Assembly: GCF_003335675.1 (NCBI RefSeq)
Contig: NZ_QPHL01000016.1
Coordinates: 186,001-250,000 of the forward strand
From: Winogradskyella sp. KYW1333
GTDB taxonomy: Bacteria > Bacteroidota > Bacteroidia > Flavobacteriales > Flavobacteriaceae
Direction: 5' to 3'
Length of the DNA: 64,000 nucleotides
Every line of letters starts with the position of its first letter. The first letter of the stretch is position 1. This document shows positions 1-9,208 of the stretch, piece after piece. Made by a program: the position numbers and the translations under genes. The notes beneath the pieces were generated by a model. The model was not told the DNA's origin, made no database searches, and saw only the letters and a list, made by a program, of their open reading frames with translations.

Positions 1-676
1 GTCTATAATAGTAGTAATATCTGTAATATTTATTTTTTATGACATCCGCATCATTTTTAAAATAAGTTATATTTTTATTTAAGATAATTAAATTTCTTTC
101 TAATTCCGTTTTATTGCAGACATGTAAAAATAATGCCTCATCCATATTATGAAGACCATAAATACAATTGAGTTGGTTGGGATCATGTATTTTAATTTGT
201 TCTCTATATTTTGGTAATATATAATCGGCCATTATTTTTTGCTCAAAAGGAAAGGGACAATTAAATCTTTTAGAATATACCTCTTTTTCTAAAGGAATGG
301 CTTTGCGATTAACAATTTTCACCCCTGTATTAACCGGATAATCCCAAGGTTTTTCGTGAAAAAGATGATAAAGTATACGGAAATCACTTAAGTCTATACA
401 GGATTCAATTGGTTGGCTTAACATTTTTGGATATATATCGGTATCTAACCAAATATACCACTCCACATTAGGGAATTTTTCTTGTGCTTTACAGAGAATT
501 AAACAGCGCCTAAAATGTAGTTCAGAAACTTCCAAAGGTACTTCTGTTTCATCGTCATAATACAATTCGTAATTATGATTTTTGCAGTATTCAATTAAGA
601 GCTTTTTAGTTAATTCTGTGAAGAAAACACCCTTCGGATAATGGCCGGAAACAATACAAATTTTGCCAGAAGTCAT
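1..676 (-). CDS. Putative glycosyltransferase (GT34/GMA12-like), C-terminus cut by window edge
   Basis: An open frame runs from an ATG at 676 to the left edge with no stop, giving about 225 residues; the C-terminus lies outside the window. It contains a WLDTD segment at residues 76-80 that looks like the metal-binding DxD motif of nucleotide-sugar transferases, an NTGVKIVNR stretch near residue 120 and a HNMDEALFL stretch near residue 180. This order (DxD, NxG, downstream D/E) resembles the GMA12/MNN10 galactosyltransferase group. No signal peptide is seen, so it probably acts in the cytoplasm on a surface glycan. It follows the prohibitin-like gene after a terminator, so it is probably transcribed separately. 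The fold class is a reasonable guess; donor and acceptor are unknown. Confidence 0.6.
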   Translation of the reverse strand, partial: MTSGKICIVSGHYPKGVFFTELTKKLLIEYCKNHNYELYYDDETEVPLEVSELHFRRCLILCKAQEKFPNVEWYIWLDTDIYPKMLSQPIESCIDLSDFRILYHLFHEKPWDYPVNTGVKIVNRKAIPLEKEVYSKRFNCPFPFEQKIMADYILPKYREQIKIHDPNQLNCIYGLHNMDEALFLHVCNKTELERNLIILNKNITYFKNDADVIKNKYYRYYYYYR

Positions 677-689
677 ATGGGTTTATTTT

Positions 690-721
690 AAAAAAAAGCC
701 GGTTATTTTCGTAAACCGACT
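690..721 (-). terminator. Rho-independent terminator after the prohibitin-like gene
   Basis: Read on the minus strand, an 8-bp stem AGTCGGTT/AACCGGCT (one G-U pair) with a 9-nt loop is followed directly by a run of seven T. It lies just past the stop at 765 and before the next minus-strand start at 676, so it separates the two genes. Confidence 0.8.
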
Positions 722-764
722 TCTAAAATATAAAACTTTCAATTAAATCATTAATTTGAACAGG

Positions 765-1580
765 CTATTGGTTACCTAAAATAATTGGCATGCCACTATC
801 GCCTGAGCCAATAACAATAACTTTACTATTATTTGATTCTGATAGTTTAATTGTAGCTTCTATACCTTTATCTTGAAGTATCTTATCTGTTAAAGATGCA
901 CTTAGAATTTTATTCGCCTCTGCTTTACCTTCTGCTTCAATAATCCTTTCTTCAGCTTGCTTGGCTGCGGAAACTAATCTAAATTCATATTCTAAAGATT
1001 CTTGCTCCTGTTTTAACTTACGCTCAATAGCTTCTTTGATTGTCGGTGGTAAAGTGACATCTCGAACTAAAACCTCATTTAATTGAACGTATTGTTTATC
1101 AAGTATTTTCTTTGTTTCCTCATAGATTTCAACCTGAATAGCATCACGCTTGGTTGAATATAAATCATCTGGTGTATAGCGTCCAATAACACTTCTAGCT
1201 GCACTACGAATCGCTGGTTGTATTACACGTTGTAAATAATTCTCTCCAATAGTTTGATGCAAATTACCTAACTGACTTTGAACTGGTTGATACCACGCAG
1301 AAGCATCAATCTGTATTTCAAGACCATTTGAAGATAACACTTTCATTTTTTCAAATAATTCTTGTTGACGTACTTCGTAAACATATACTTTATTCCAAGG
1401 TGCCACAATATGAAAGCCTTCACCTAATGGTGGTTCATCAGTAACTACACCACCACCAAATGTTTTATATAAAACACCTGATTCACCCGAACCAATTGTA
1501 ACTGCAGATTTTGCAACCACTATTATTAAAAATATTAATCCGATTAAAATCGGTAATCCAATCTTAGGTAACTTCTCCAT
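765..1580 (-). CDS. Prohibitin / SPFH-domain membrane protein
   Basis: A 271-residue protein of the prohibitin (SPFH/band 7) family. A single N-terminal hydrophobic segment (about residues 8-27) would anchor it in the inner membrane with the rest outside the cytoplasm. The SPFH domain covers about residues 30-200 (SGESGVLYKTFGGG at its start, VLVRDVTLPPTIKEAI near its end). It is followed by a charged helical region (about 185-235) rich in E, K, A and Q, typical of the coiled coil through which these proteins form large rings that stabilise membrane proteins or FtsH-type proteases. Its length is normal for bacterial prohibitin homologues. It is the last gene of the minus-strand group fabG, VWA protein, prohibitin, 13 nt after the VWA gene. 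Its partner here is unknown. Confidence 0.88.
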   Translation of the reverse strand: MEKLPKIGLPILIGLIFLIIVVAKSAVTIGSGESGVLYKTFGGGVVTDEPPLGEGFHIVAPWNKVYVYEVRQQELFEKMKVLSSNGLEIQIDASAWYQPVQSQLGNLHQTIGENYLQRVIQPAIRSAARSVIGRYTPDDLYSTKRDAIQVEIYEETKKILDKQYVQLNEVLVRDVTLPPTIKEAIERKLKQEQESLEYEFRLVSAAKQAEERIIEAEGKAEANKILSASLTDKILQDKGIEATIKLSESNNSKVIVIGSGDSGMPIILGNQ

Positions 1581-1593
1581 TTCTAACTTTTAT

Positions 1594-3627
1594 TTAAATT
1601 AAACCGTTATATTTTCTTATAAACCACTCAGCAAATAGGCATAACGCTATAAAACCAAGCAGACATTTCAAGTCTATCAAAGGTACAATATTTTTAGTGC
1701 TTTTTTGAATAGTTGAATATCTATTATCTTTTAATAATTCATCTATAAATAAGGCTGATTCTGAAGGGTAATAAACCTTACCATTTGTATTCTCAGCAAG
1801 TAAATTTAATTTACTGATATCTGCATTTAGAAACTGCTGTTCAACATTATAGTCTAATATTCTAATCTGACCTGAAAACGATATTGCTTCAGCACTATGA
1901 AAAATTCTAAAATCATACTCTCCTGCATCAATACCACTCAAGTCTACAGTATATTTTGAACCATCTAATAAAAGTGGTATTTCCCTAGATTCAGAAGTAT
2001 CATTATTTTTTAATTGAATATTCAATGAGGCTTTGGCATCAAATTCATAATTTTCATTGAAGTACTGCGCTGATATAATAACATCGTCATTTCCGTTATA
2101 AAATGATTTATAGTCCACATTTAATCTTCTTCGTTTTTTGTTGGAACTCAAGTATTGAATGAGTTTTCCAATAAAATTGTCAAAATCCGTAAAGCTTTCC
2201 GTGTCTATATATGTTTGGGCTCTCCAGCGCCAAATACCTTCGCCAACTAAAACGGCATGTTTCATATTATCAAAGGCATAGGTTGCCAACATGGCATCAC
2301 CAGTATTTATACCATTTACTGTCTTATACAAAATCACATCTGCCGGAACCAAGAAATTAAATCCGCCAAATTCTGATTTTAATGGTGGATAATCCTCAAA
2401 TGTTATGTTGTCAATTATAAATGAGTTGAAATTTCTGTTTAATTCTGGTTGAAAATCTTCAGTCTGGCTTGATATTTCCCATAAAACTTTTAAATGTGTA
2501 TTATTAATAAACTCATAATCAGTACCAGATCCAGTAATTATAAATGTATTTAAATTCTGGCGCTTTATTTCATTAAGAATTTTATTAAAGTTATTATTTG
2601 GTTGATATAATATAACTAATTGAAATTTATCTATATGAGTTAAATATTCATTAGGTTTTAAAATACTTACACTTCTCTGTTCATTACTTTCTATTGCCTT
2701 TTTAAGCACACCTAAATCCGGATGTAATTGATCGTACACTATGGCAATATTTGTCTTCTGGTCAATGATCTCAATAGCAAAATTTTTATAATTATTAATT
2801 TTGTTTTTTTCTTGACCCAACGGAACTATTTCAACCCTAAATGTTTTTATCCCTAAACTATTAGCAAGTAAGGTTGTATTAACTATTTCTGAAGTCTTAA
2901 TATTATCAAATTGAAGTTGCTTTCTAAATACAACTGAATTACCTCTCCAAATCTTTAGTTCAGAATTTACATATTCCTCACCTGTATATCTTAAAATTAT
3001 TTCTACCGGAAAACGATTCTTTAAAAATGTATACCTGTTAACGTTAAGTTGCTTAATTCTTAAATCTGAATAAACCGTTGAGTCTCCCAAAATCAAAGGA
3101 TAAACAGGTTGATTGAATACATTAGATACATAACTATAATCTAATCCAAGAGTTTGATTTCCATCTGAAATAAATACAATGGGTGCTGTTTTATTTTTAT
3201 AAATCTCTTGTAATTGTTTTAAGGCTTCTGAAATATTAGATTGCCGCTCAGAAAATGAAATACTATCAAAAACTTCTATGTTTTTTCCAAAGCTATATTG
3301 ATCGACATTAAACTGTTGCTTAATTTTTTGGTTTTCCAAAATCTTTCCAACAACTACTGAAGCTACTGAATCTTGTTCTAAATATTTAATAGATTCAGAA
3401 TTATCTAAAGCAATGACCAATGTTGGTTTTTCATTAAAATATGTAGTGGATTCAAACTTTGGATTTATCAGTAAAAGTAAAATTCCAAATGTTGCCAAAG
3501 CTCTTAAACTAAACAATACATATCTTAGGGCTCCTTTGATTTTCGATTTATATTTATACTGAAACAGCGCTAATGAAAGCGCTGCTATACCAGCAATAAT
3601 TATATATATAATCGTTTCTGTCTGCAT
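1594..3627 (-). CDS. Membrane-anchored von Willebrand factor A-like protein
   Basis: A 677-residue protein with two N-terminal membrane helices (about residues 5-25 and 35-57), then a VWA-like domain starting near residue 68. The MIDAS-type DNSES motif (D-x-S-x-S) follows LVIAL, and an SDGNQ segment lies further on. A long extracytoplasmic region follows, and a last membrane helix (about 650-670) ends in a basic tail. Such proteins in Bacteroidota resemble the BatA/BatB and glutamine-amidotransferase-like membrane group, whose exact function is not settled. It lies between fabG and the prohibitin-like gene with short gaps on both sides, so co-transcription is likely. The VWA assignment is fairly safe; the function is open. 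Confidence 0.75.
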   Translation of the reverse strand: MQTETIIYIIIAGIAALSLALFQYKYKSKIKGALRYVLFSLRALATFGILLLLINPKFESTTYFNEKPTLVIALDNSESIKYLEQDSVASVVVGKILENQKIKQQFNVDQYSFGKNIEVFDSISFSERQSNISEALKQLQEIYKNKTAPIVFISDGNQTLGLDYSYVSNVFNQPVYPLILGDSTVYSDLRIKQLNVNRYTFLKNRFPVEIILRYTGEEYVNSELKIWRGNSVVFRKQLQFDNIKTSEIVNTTLLANSLGIKTFRVEIVPLGQEKNKINNYKNFAIEIIDQKTNIAIVYDQLHPDLGVLKKAIESNEQRSVSILKPNEYLTHIDKFQLVILYQPNNNFNKILNEIKRQNLNTFIITGSGTDYEFINNTHLKVLWEISSQTEDFQPELNRNFNSFIIDNITFEDYPPLKSEFGGFNFLVPADVILYKTVNGINTGDAMLATYAFDNMKHAVLVGEGIWRWRAQTYIDTESFTDFDNFIGKLIQYLSSNKKRRRLNVDYKSFYNGNDDVIISAQYFNENYEFDAKASLNIQLKNNDTSESREIPLLLDGSKYTVDLSGIDAGEYDFRIFHSAEAISFSGQIRILDYNVEQQFLNADISKLNLLAENTNGKVYYPSESALFIDELLKDNRYSTIQKSTKNIVPLIDLKCLLGFIALCLFAEWFIRKYNGLI

Positions 3628-3666
3628 AATTGTGTAGTCATATAAATAGAAGACTACATGCCTATT

Positions 3667-4413
3667 TTAAGTTAGCATACCACCATCAACATTTAATGTT
3701 TGACCTGTAACATATGAACTTAGATCACTAGCTAGATAAACACATGCGTTTGCTATATCCTCTGGTGTTCCACCTCGTTTTAATGGTATTGCTGCGCGCC
3801 AACCTTTTACTGTTTCTTCATCGAGCCTAGCGGTCATTTCAGTTTCTATAAACCCTGGAGCTATAACATTACTTCTAATATTCCTAGAACCAAGCTCTAA
3901 TGCAACAGACTTAGAAAAACCAATAATACCAGCCTTAGAAGCCGCATAATTTGTCTGGCCAGCATTACCTTTCACTCCTACAACAGAACTCATATTTATG
4001 ATTGATCCTTTACGCTGCTTTAACATAGTACGTTGTACAGCCTTTGTCATATTAAAAACAGATTTGAGGTTTACCTCAATTACTTGGTCGAAATCCTCCT
4101 CACCCATTCGCATTAATAAATTGTCTTTTGTAATACCAGCATTATTTACCAGTATATCAATAGATCCAAATTCAGACAACACATCTTCAGCTAATTTTTG
4201 TGCTTCATCAAAACTAGCTGCATTACTTTGATAACCTTTGGCTTTGATACCTTTGTCATTTAAATCTTTTTCAAGAGTATTTGCAGCTTCTACAGATGAG
4301 CTATACGTGAAAGCCACATTTGCACCATGATCTGCAAATACCTCAGCAATACCTTTACCAATTCCTCTACTTGCACCAGTTATAATTGCGGTTTTTCCTT
4401 CTAATAGTTTCAT
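3667..4413 (-). CDS. fabG: 3-oxoacyl-[acyl-carrier-protein] reductase
   Basis: A 248-residue classical short-chain dehydrogenase, the usual size for FabG, which reduces 3-oxoacyl-ACP with NADPH in the elongation cycle of fatty acid synthesis. Visible motifs are the cofactor loop TGASRGIG (residues 12-19), NNAG (90-93), catalytic Ser142/143, and YxxxK with Tyr156 and Lys160. The C-terminal VTGQTLNVDGG motif is typical of FabG. It is the first gene of a three-gene minus-strand unit and sits downstream of a two-way terminator and a TAnnTTTG box. Fatty-acid and lipid A genes lie just upstream, which supports FabG rather than another SDR. Confidence 0.9.
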   Translation of the reverse strand: MKLLEGKTAIITGASRGIGKGIAEVFADHGANVAFTYSSSVEAANTLEKDLNDKGIKAKGYQSNAASFDEAQKLAEDVLSEFGSIDILVNNAGITKDNLLMRMGEEDFDQVIEVNLKSVFNMTKAVQRTMLKQRKGSIINMSSVVGVKGNAGQTNYAASKAGIIGFSKSVALELGSRNIRSNVIAPGFIETEMTARLDEETVKGWRAAIPLKRGGTPEDIANACVYLASDLSSYVTGQTLNVDGGMLT

Positions 4414-4459
4414 ATTAGTTTTATGATTAGTTAGTTTATAATCTATTAATTACTTCTCT

Positions 4460-4467
4460 CAAATATA
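4460..4467 (-). promoter_or_regulatory. Candidate -7 promoter box for the fabG unit
   Basis: TATATTTG on the minus strand matches the Bacteroidota -7 consensus TAnnTTTG and lies 47 nt upstream of fabG, just after the terminator that closes the sucD unit. No clear -33 TTG was seen at the expected distance. Confidence 0.35.
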
Positions 4468-4490
4468 ATAATTACAAATTACGGCGACAT

Positions 4491-4523
4491 AAAAAAACCT
4501 CACAAGATTTTGTAAGGTTTTTT
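4491..4523. terminator. Rho-independent terminator, T-runs in both directions
   Basis: A 10-bp stem (AACCTTACAA/TTGTGAGGTT read on the minus strand, one G-U pair) with a 4-nt loop is flanked by A-runs on one side and T-runs on the other. It can therefore terminate in both orientations. It ends the lpxD-to-sucD transcription unit and insulates fabG. Confidence 0.85.
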
Positions 4524-4545
4524 AACTTTTATAAATCACCGAGTT

Positions 4546-5415
4546 TTAAAGAACTTCAGCTACTTTTTTACCAATTTCAGCAGGCGAATCAACTACGTGA
4601 ATACCACATGCTCTCATAATTTTCTTTTTAGCTTGAGCTGTATCATCACTGCCTCCTACAATGGCACCAGCATGCCCCATAGTTCTTCCTGCAGGTGCAG
4701 TTTCTCCAGCTATAAAACCTACAACTGGTTTTTTGCTTCCACTTTTTTTATACCAATTAGCAGCATCTGCCTCTAACTGGCCGCCAATTTCCCCAATCAT
4801 CACAACAGCTTTAGTTTCCGGGTCCTTAATTAATAACTCCACAGCTTCTTTAGTTGTTGTCCCAATAATTGGATCACCACCTATACCAATAGCTGTAGTA
4901 ATTCCTAATCCTTGCTTTACAACCTGGTCTGCAGCCTCGTATGTTAATGTACCGGATTTAGATACAATACCCACTTTACCTTTTTTAAATACAAACCCAG
5001 GCATAATACCAACCTTAGCTTCTCCAGGTGTTATTACTCCAGGACAATTAGGACCCACTAAGCGACTACCCTTATCCTTTATGTAATCTGCAGCTTTAAT
5101 CATATCTGCAACAGGAATTCCCTCTGTAATAGTTATAATTACTTTTATGCCTGCATCTGCCGCTTCCATAATAGCATCTGCAGCAAATGCTGGTGGTACG
5201 AAAATTATTGTTGTATCTGCTCCTACTTTTTCAACCGCTTCAGAAACTGTATTAAACACAGGCCTATCTAAATGAGTTTGACCTCCTTTGCCGGGTGTAA
5301 CACCTCCAACTACATTTGTACCATACTCTATCATTTGACCAGCATGAAAAGTACCTTCACTTCCAGTAAATCCTTGAACAATAATTTTTGAATCTTTATT
5401 GACTAATACGCTCAT
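4546..5415 (-). CDS. sucD: Succinate-CoA ligase (ADP/GDP-forming), alpha subunit
   Basis: A 289-residue protein matching SucD along its whole length. It converts succinyl-CoA, phosphate and nucleoside diphosphate to succinate, CoA and NTP in the TCA cycle, as a complex with SucB. The N-terminal CoA-binding Rossmann fold starts with [17 protein letters not shown]. The active-site His that becomes phosphorylated is His248 in [20 protein letters not shown] and the KSGTLTYE segment are also typical. The gene for the beta subunit is not nearby. It has its own candidate promoter box, but it could also be the last gene of the lipid A group on the same strand. Confidence 0.95.
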   Translation of the reverse strand: MSVLVNKDSKIIVQGFTGSEGTFHAGQMIEYGTNVVGGVTPGKGGQTHLDRPVFNTVSEAVEKVGADTTIIFVPPAFAADAIMEAADAGIKVIITITEGIPVADMIKAADYIKDKGSRLVGPNCPGVITPGEAKVGIMPGFVFKKGKVGIVSKSGTLTYEAADQVVKQGLGITTAIGIGGDPIIGTTTKEAVELLIKDPETKAVVMIGEIGGQLEADAANWYKKSGSKKPVVGFIAGETAPAGRTMGHAGAIVGGSDDTAQAKKKIMRACGIHVVDSPAEIGKKVAEVL

Positions 5416-5449
5416 TTAGATATTTTTTATGTTTGATTTGTTTCGAATG

Positions 5450-5457
5450 CAAAAATA
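5450..5457 (-). promoter_or_regulatory. Candidate -7 promoter box for sucD
   Basis: TATTTTTG on the minus strand fits TAnnTTTG and ends 35 nt before the sucD start, in the 70-nt space between the second lpxD and sucD. No good -33 TTG is visible, so this is tentative. Confidence 0.35.
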
Positions 5458-5485
5458 ATTCTTCTTCACATAAATGTAAAGGGAA

Positions 5486-6427
5486 TTAATTAGTATTTTT
5501 TTTGATGAATTCTAATATCTCTGGAATCTTTTTAATATAGGCCATTTCCTTAAAGAATGAACGCGCATCTTTTGCAGGCGTTCCAAAATATGTTACACCT
5601 TCAACGGTTGTTTTATTTATACCAGCTTGTGCAAATATTACTGTTCCTTTTGAAATTGTTACATCACTTTTAATACCTACTTGTCCCCAAATCGTAACAT
5701 TGTCTTCAACAACCACACAACCAGCAATACCAGTTTGCGAAGCTATTAAACACTTTTCCCCAATTACTGTGTCATGACCAATTTGAATTTGGTTATCTAA
5801 TTTTGACCCTTCACCAATAGTGGTGTCTCCAGTTACGCCTTTATCTATAGTACATAACGCCCCAATGTCTACATTATCCTCAATTATAACACGACCACCA
5901 GAAATCAATTGATCATACCCCTCAGGTCTATTTTTATAATAAAATGCTGATGCACCTAGAACAGTTCCTGCGTGTATGGTAACATTATCACCGATTATAG
6001 TTTCATCGTAAATACTTACATTAGAATGAATAACACAATTTTCACCAATTTTTACATTATTACCAATAAAACAATTTGGCTGAATAATTGTACCTTTTCC
6101 GATATCAGCATCAGTAGCTACAGCTACACTTGAAGACTTGAATGGTTTGAAATGAAGTGTAAGTTTGTTAAAATCCTTAAATGGATCATTAGATACTAAA
6201 AGCGCTTTACCCTTAGGGCACTCTATTTCTTTATTAATTAAAACTACAGTGGCTGCTGATTCTAAAGCCTTATCATAGTATTTTGGGTGATCAACAAATA
6301 CAATATCACCTGGTTCAACAACATGAATTTCATTGATACCATAAATTGGGAAGTTATCATCACCAATATATTTGCATGAAATTAAATTTGCAATCTGTTT
6401 TAAGGTATATACTTCAGGAAATTTCAT
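5486..6427 (-). CDS. LpxD-like UDP-3-O-acylglucosamine N-acyltransferase paralogue
   Basis: A 313-residue protein with the LpxD layout: an N-terminal uridine-binding-like domain (about 1-100, GINEIHVVEPGDIVFVDHP) followed by a left-handed beta-helix of hexapeptide repeats (about 105-285). The proposed catalytic His is His218 in QIGHDTVIG. It is shorter than the main LpxD at 9195-10223 and ends in a different C-terminal segment (GTPAKDARSFFKEMAY). Bacteroidota often carry such a second copy. It may acylate a different sugar nucleotide, or act with different acyl-ACPs in lipid A synthesis. It starts directly after the efp stop (adjacent, no gap), so the two are very likely translated from one message. 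Confidence 0.8.
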   Translation of the reverse strand: MKFPEVYTLKQIANLISCKYIGDDNFPIYGINEIHVVEPGDIVFVDHPKYYDKALESAATVVLINKEIECPKGKALLVSNDPFKDFNKLTLHFKPFKSSSVAVATDADIGKGTIIQPNCFIGNNVKIGENCVIHSNVSIYDETIIGDNVTIHAGTVLGASAFYYKNRPEGYDQLISGGRVIIEDNVDIGALCTIDKGVTGDTTIGEGSKLDNQIQIGHDTVIGEKCLIASQTGIAGCVVVEDNVTIWGQVGIKSDVTISKGTVIFAQAGINKTTVEGVTYFGTPAKDARSFFKEMAYIKKIPEILEFIKKNTN

Positions 6428-6994
6428 TTATTCCTTTATACGTTCTTTATAAGTGCCTTTTGCGGTTTCAATTTTTATTTTATCACCTTCATTAATAAAC
6501 AATGGAACATTAACTTTTGCACCAGTTTCAACAGTAGCTGGCTTAGTTGCATTAGTTGCAGTATTACCTTTAACTCCCGGCTCTGTGTGCGTTACTTCTA
6601 AAACTACACTTGCAGGCATATCTACAGATAGTGGCATGTCATCTTCCGTATTTATTAAAACAGTAACAATCTCACCTTCTTTCATTAAATCTGGTCTGTC
6701 TAAAGCGTTTTCAGTTAATTGAATCTGAGAGTAATCCGATTCATTCATAAAATGATAATATTCACCATCATTATATAAATACTGAAATTTATGAGTTTCA
6801 ACACGTACATCATCAATTTTGTGACCAGCCGAAAATGTATTATCTATTACTTTTCCAGTTGTAACACTTTTAAGTTTGGTTCTCACAAAAGCAGGACCTT
6901 TACCGGGTTTCACATGTAAAAATTCAATGATTTTATATATATCGTGATTGTATTTAATACATAATCCATTTCGAATATCTGATGTACTTGCCAT
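6428..6994 (-). CDS. efp: Translation elongation factor P
   Basis: A 188-residue protein with the three-domain EF-P architecture. It relieves ribosome stalling at polyproline stretches by entering the E site. The N-terminal KOW-like domain holds the conserved loop KPGKGPAF with Lys32 at the tip, the position that is modified in many bacteria. The C-terminal S1-like domain ends with GDKIKIETAKGTYKERIKE. Length is standard. It sits inside a lipid A operon between lpxA (21 nt upstream) and the second lpxD (no gap), an arrangement recurrent in Flavobacteriia to my knowledge. No modification enzyme such as EpmA was seen nearby. Confidence 0.95.
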   Translation of the reverse strand: MASTSDIRNGLCIKYNHDIYKIIEFLHVKPGKGPAFVRTKLKSVTTGKVIDNTFSAGHKIDDVRVETHKFQYLYNDGEYYHFMNESDYSQIQLTENALDRPDLMKEGEIVTVLINTEDDMPLSVDMPASVVLEVTHTEPGVKGNTATNATKPATVETGAKVNVPLFINEGDKIKIETAKGTYKERIKE

Positions 6995-7014
6995 ATTGTA
7001 GTTATGTTATTTTA

Positions 7015-7800
7015 TTAATTTGATTTAAAATACCCTTTCATTATACCTCTGTGTGAATTCTTAATAAATTGAAGAATTTCATCGCGCTCAGGTGTGGCTT
7101 CCATTTCTGCTTCGATAATTTCTGAAGCTTGAGTATTATTGTAGTTTTTCTGATAAAGTATTCTAAAAATATTCTGAATTTCTCTAATCTTCTCAGTACT
7201 AAATCCTCTGCGTCTTAACCCAACAGAATTGATACCCACATACGATAATGGTTCTCTTGCAGCCTTAACAAAAGGTGGTACATCTTTTCTTACCAATGAT
7301 CCACCAGTTACAAAAGCATGGTTGCCTATTGAACAGAATTGATGTACTGCAGTCATACCTGCCAATACGACATGATCCCCTACGTTTATATGCCCGGCCA
7401 AAGTACTATTGTTTGAAAAGATACAATTGTTACCCACAACACAATCATGAGCAATATGACAATAAGCCATTATAAGACAATTATCACCAATAACAGTCTT
7501 CATTTTATCAGTTGTTCCACGATTAATGGTAACACATTCTCTAATTGTTACATTGTCACCTATTTCAACAGTAGTATCTTCATCATTATATTTTAAATCT
7601 TGAGGTACGGCTGATATGACAGCTCCAGGAAAAATATTACAATTCTTTCCAATTCTTGCACCCTCCATGATAGTAACATTACTACCAATCCAAGTCCCTT
7701 CACCTATTTTTACATTATTGTAAATAGTTGTAAACGGCTCTATCACAACGTTTTTAGCAATTTTTGCTCCTGGATGTACGTATGCTAGTGGTTGATTCAT
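7015..7800 (-). CDS. lpxA: UDP-N-acetylglucosamine acyltransferase
   Basis: A 261-residue left-handed beta-helix protein that carries out the first step of lipid A synthesis, moving a 3-hydroxyacyl chain from ACP to UDP-GlcNAc in the cytoplasm. Hexapeptide repeats fill residues 1-190. The conserved AYCHIAHDC segment contains the probable catalytic base His118. The helical C-terminus (about 195-261) is typical of LpxA, including GLRRRGFS. It follows lpxC-fabZ with a 1-nt gap, so the two are translationally linked. Confidence 0.93.
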   Translation of the reverse strand: MNQPLAYVHPGAKIAKNVVIEPFTTIYNNVKIGEGTWIGSNVTIMEGARIGKNCNIFPGAVISAVPQDLKYNDEDTTVEIGDNVTIRECVTINRGTTDKMKTVIGDNCLIMAYCHIAHDCVVGNNCIFSNNSTLAGHINVGDHVVLAGMTAVHQFCSIGNHAFVTGGSLVRKDVPPFVKAAREPLSYVGINSVGLRRRGFSTEKIREIQNIFRILYQKNYNNTQASEIIEAEMEATPERDEILQFIKNSHRGIMKGYFKSN

Positions 7801-7801
7801 T

Positions 7802-9208
7802 TTATTTTACTTTAGAAATTTGGGCCATTAATTCAGCTTCAGCACATAATTTTCCATTTGCATATGCATAACCTTGCATATGGCATATGCCTCTTCTTAT
7901 AGGAGTTATCAAGGAACACTTAAAAATTAATGTGTCACCAGGTACAACTTTTTGTTTAAACTTTACATTATCCATTTTCATAAAGAACGTTAAATAATTC
8001 TCAGGATCAGGAACTGTACTTAAAACCAATATTCCTCCAGTCTGTGCCATCGCTTCGACAATTAATACTCCTGGCATAACAGGTGCGCCAGGAAAATGAC
8101 CTTTGAAGAATTCTTCATTCATAGTTACGTTCTTCATACCGATAACATAATTATCGGTTAGCTCATAAACCTTATCTAGCAATAAAAAAGGCTGTCTATG
8201 TGGCAACATATTCATGATTTGATTTACATCCATGAGTGGAGGTGAATTCAAATCAACTTGAGGTACATTGTTACGCCTTTCATTCTTAATCAATTTAGAA
8301 ATCTTCTTTGCAAATTGCGTATTCACAAAGTGACCAGGTTTGTTAGCAATTACCTTACCCCTAATTTTTGTTCCAATTAAGGCCAAATCTCCAACAACAT
8401 CCAGCAATTTATGACGAGCTGCTTCATTAGGATAATGAAGCGTTAGATTATCTAATATACCATTAGGTTTAACAGCTATACTATCTTTTTTAAAGGCGAC
8501 TTTTAGCCTCTCCATTGTTTCAGCTGACAATTTTTTATCAACATAAACAATTGCATTGTTAAGATCACCCCCTTTTATTAAACCATGTTCAAGCAACATT
8601 TCGAGCTCGTGTAAAAAGCTGAATGTTCTAGCATTAGCTATTTCTCCTTTAAAATCAGATACATCATTCATGGTTGCATTTTGTGTACCTAATACTTTGG
8701 TGCCAAAATCTACCATAGTTGTAACTTGATAGGTTTTTGATGGCATTAAAATGATTTCACTACCCGATTCTTCGTCTGAATAAGAAACTACTTGCTTTAC
8801 TTCATACACTTCTCTAACGGCTTCTTGCTCAACAATTCCGGCTTTTTCAATAGCCTCTACAAAAAACTTTGATGAACCGTCCATAATTGGTGGTTCTGAA
8901 GCGTTAAGCTCTATAATTGCATTATCAATATCTAGACCTACCAATGTTGCTAAAACATGCTCGCAAGTTTGGATTGTTACTCCATTTTTTTCAAGACAAG
9001 TTCCTCTTTGGGTATTTGTAACATAGTTGGCGTCGGCTTCTATTTTCGGGCTCCCTTCTAAATCCACACGCTCAAAAATAAATCCAGAATTCTCAAGACC
9101 AGGTTTAAAAACTAATTTAACATCAGTACCTGTATGTAAGCCAACACCCTCCAGTGTTACTTCCTTTTTAATGGTCTTTTGTTTTGTTTCAGTTTTAATT
9201 ATTGCCAT
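7802..9208 (-). CDS. lpxC-fabZ: Bifunctional UDP-3-O-acyl-GlcNAc deacetylase / 3-hydroxyacyl-ACP dehydratase
   Basis: A 468-residue fusion. Residues 1 to about 310 are LpxC, the zinc-dependent committed step of lipid A synthesis; GVGLHTG near the start and the metal-binding HKLLD segment are visible. Residues from about 320 to the end are FabZ, the hot-dog dehydratase of fatty acid elongation, with catalytic His371 in [10 protein letters not shown] and Glu385 in VEAMAQ. The fusion is a known feature of Bacteroidota and ties the balance between lipid A and fatty acids to one polypeptide. It overlaps the end of lpxD by 14 nt, which indicates translational coupling. Confidence 0.95.
   Translation of the reverse strand: MAIIKTETKQKTIKKEVTLEGVGLHTGTDVKLVFKPGLENSGFIFERVDLEGSPKIEADANYVTNTQRGTCLEKNGVTIQTCEHVLATLVGLDIDNAIIELNASEPPIMDGSSKFFVEAIEKAGIVEQEAVREVYEVKQVVSYSDEESGSEIILMPSKTYQVTTMVDFGTKVLGTQNATMNDVSDFKGEIANARTFSFLHELEMLLEHGLIKGGDLNNAIVYVDKKLSAETMERLKVAFKKDSIAVKPNGILDNLTLHYPNEAARHKLLDVVGDLALIGTKIRGKVIANKPGHFVNTQFAKKISKLIKNERRNNVPQVDLNSPPLMDVNQIMNMLPHRQPFLLLDKVYELTDNYVIGMKNVTMNEEFFKGHFPGAPVMPGVLIVEAMAQTGGILVLSTVPDPENYLTFFMKMDNVKFKQKVVPGDTLIFKCSLITPIRRGICHMQGYAYANGKLCAEAELMAQISKVK

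Noticed and set aside
4661-5086. Long plus-strand frame of 141 codons
   Set aside because: It lies entirely antisense to sucD, whose protein is unmistakable; the composition is that of a shadow frame.
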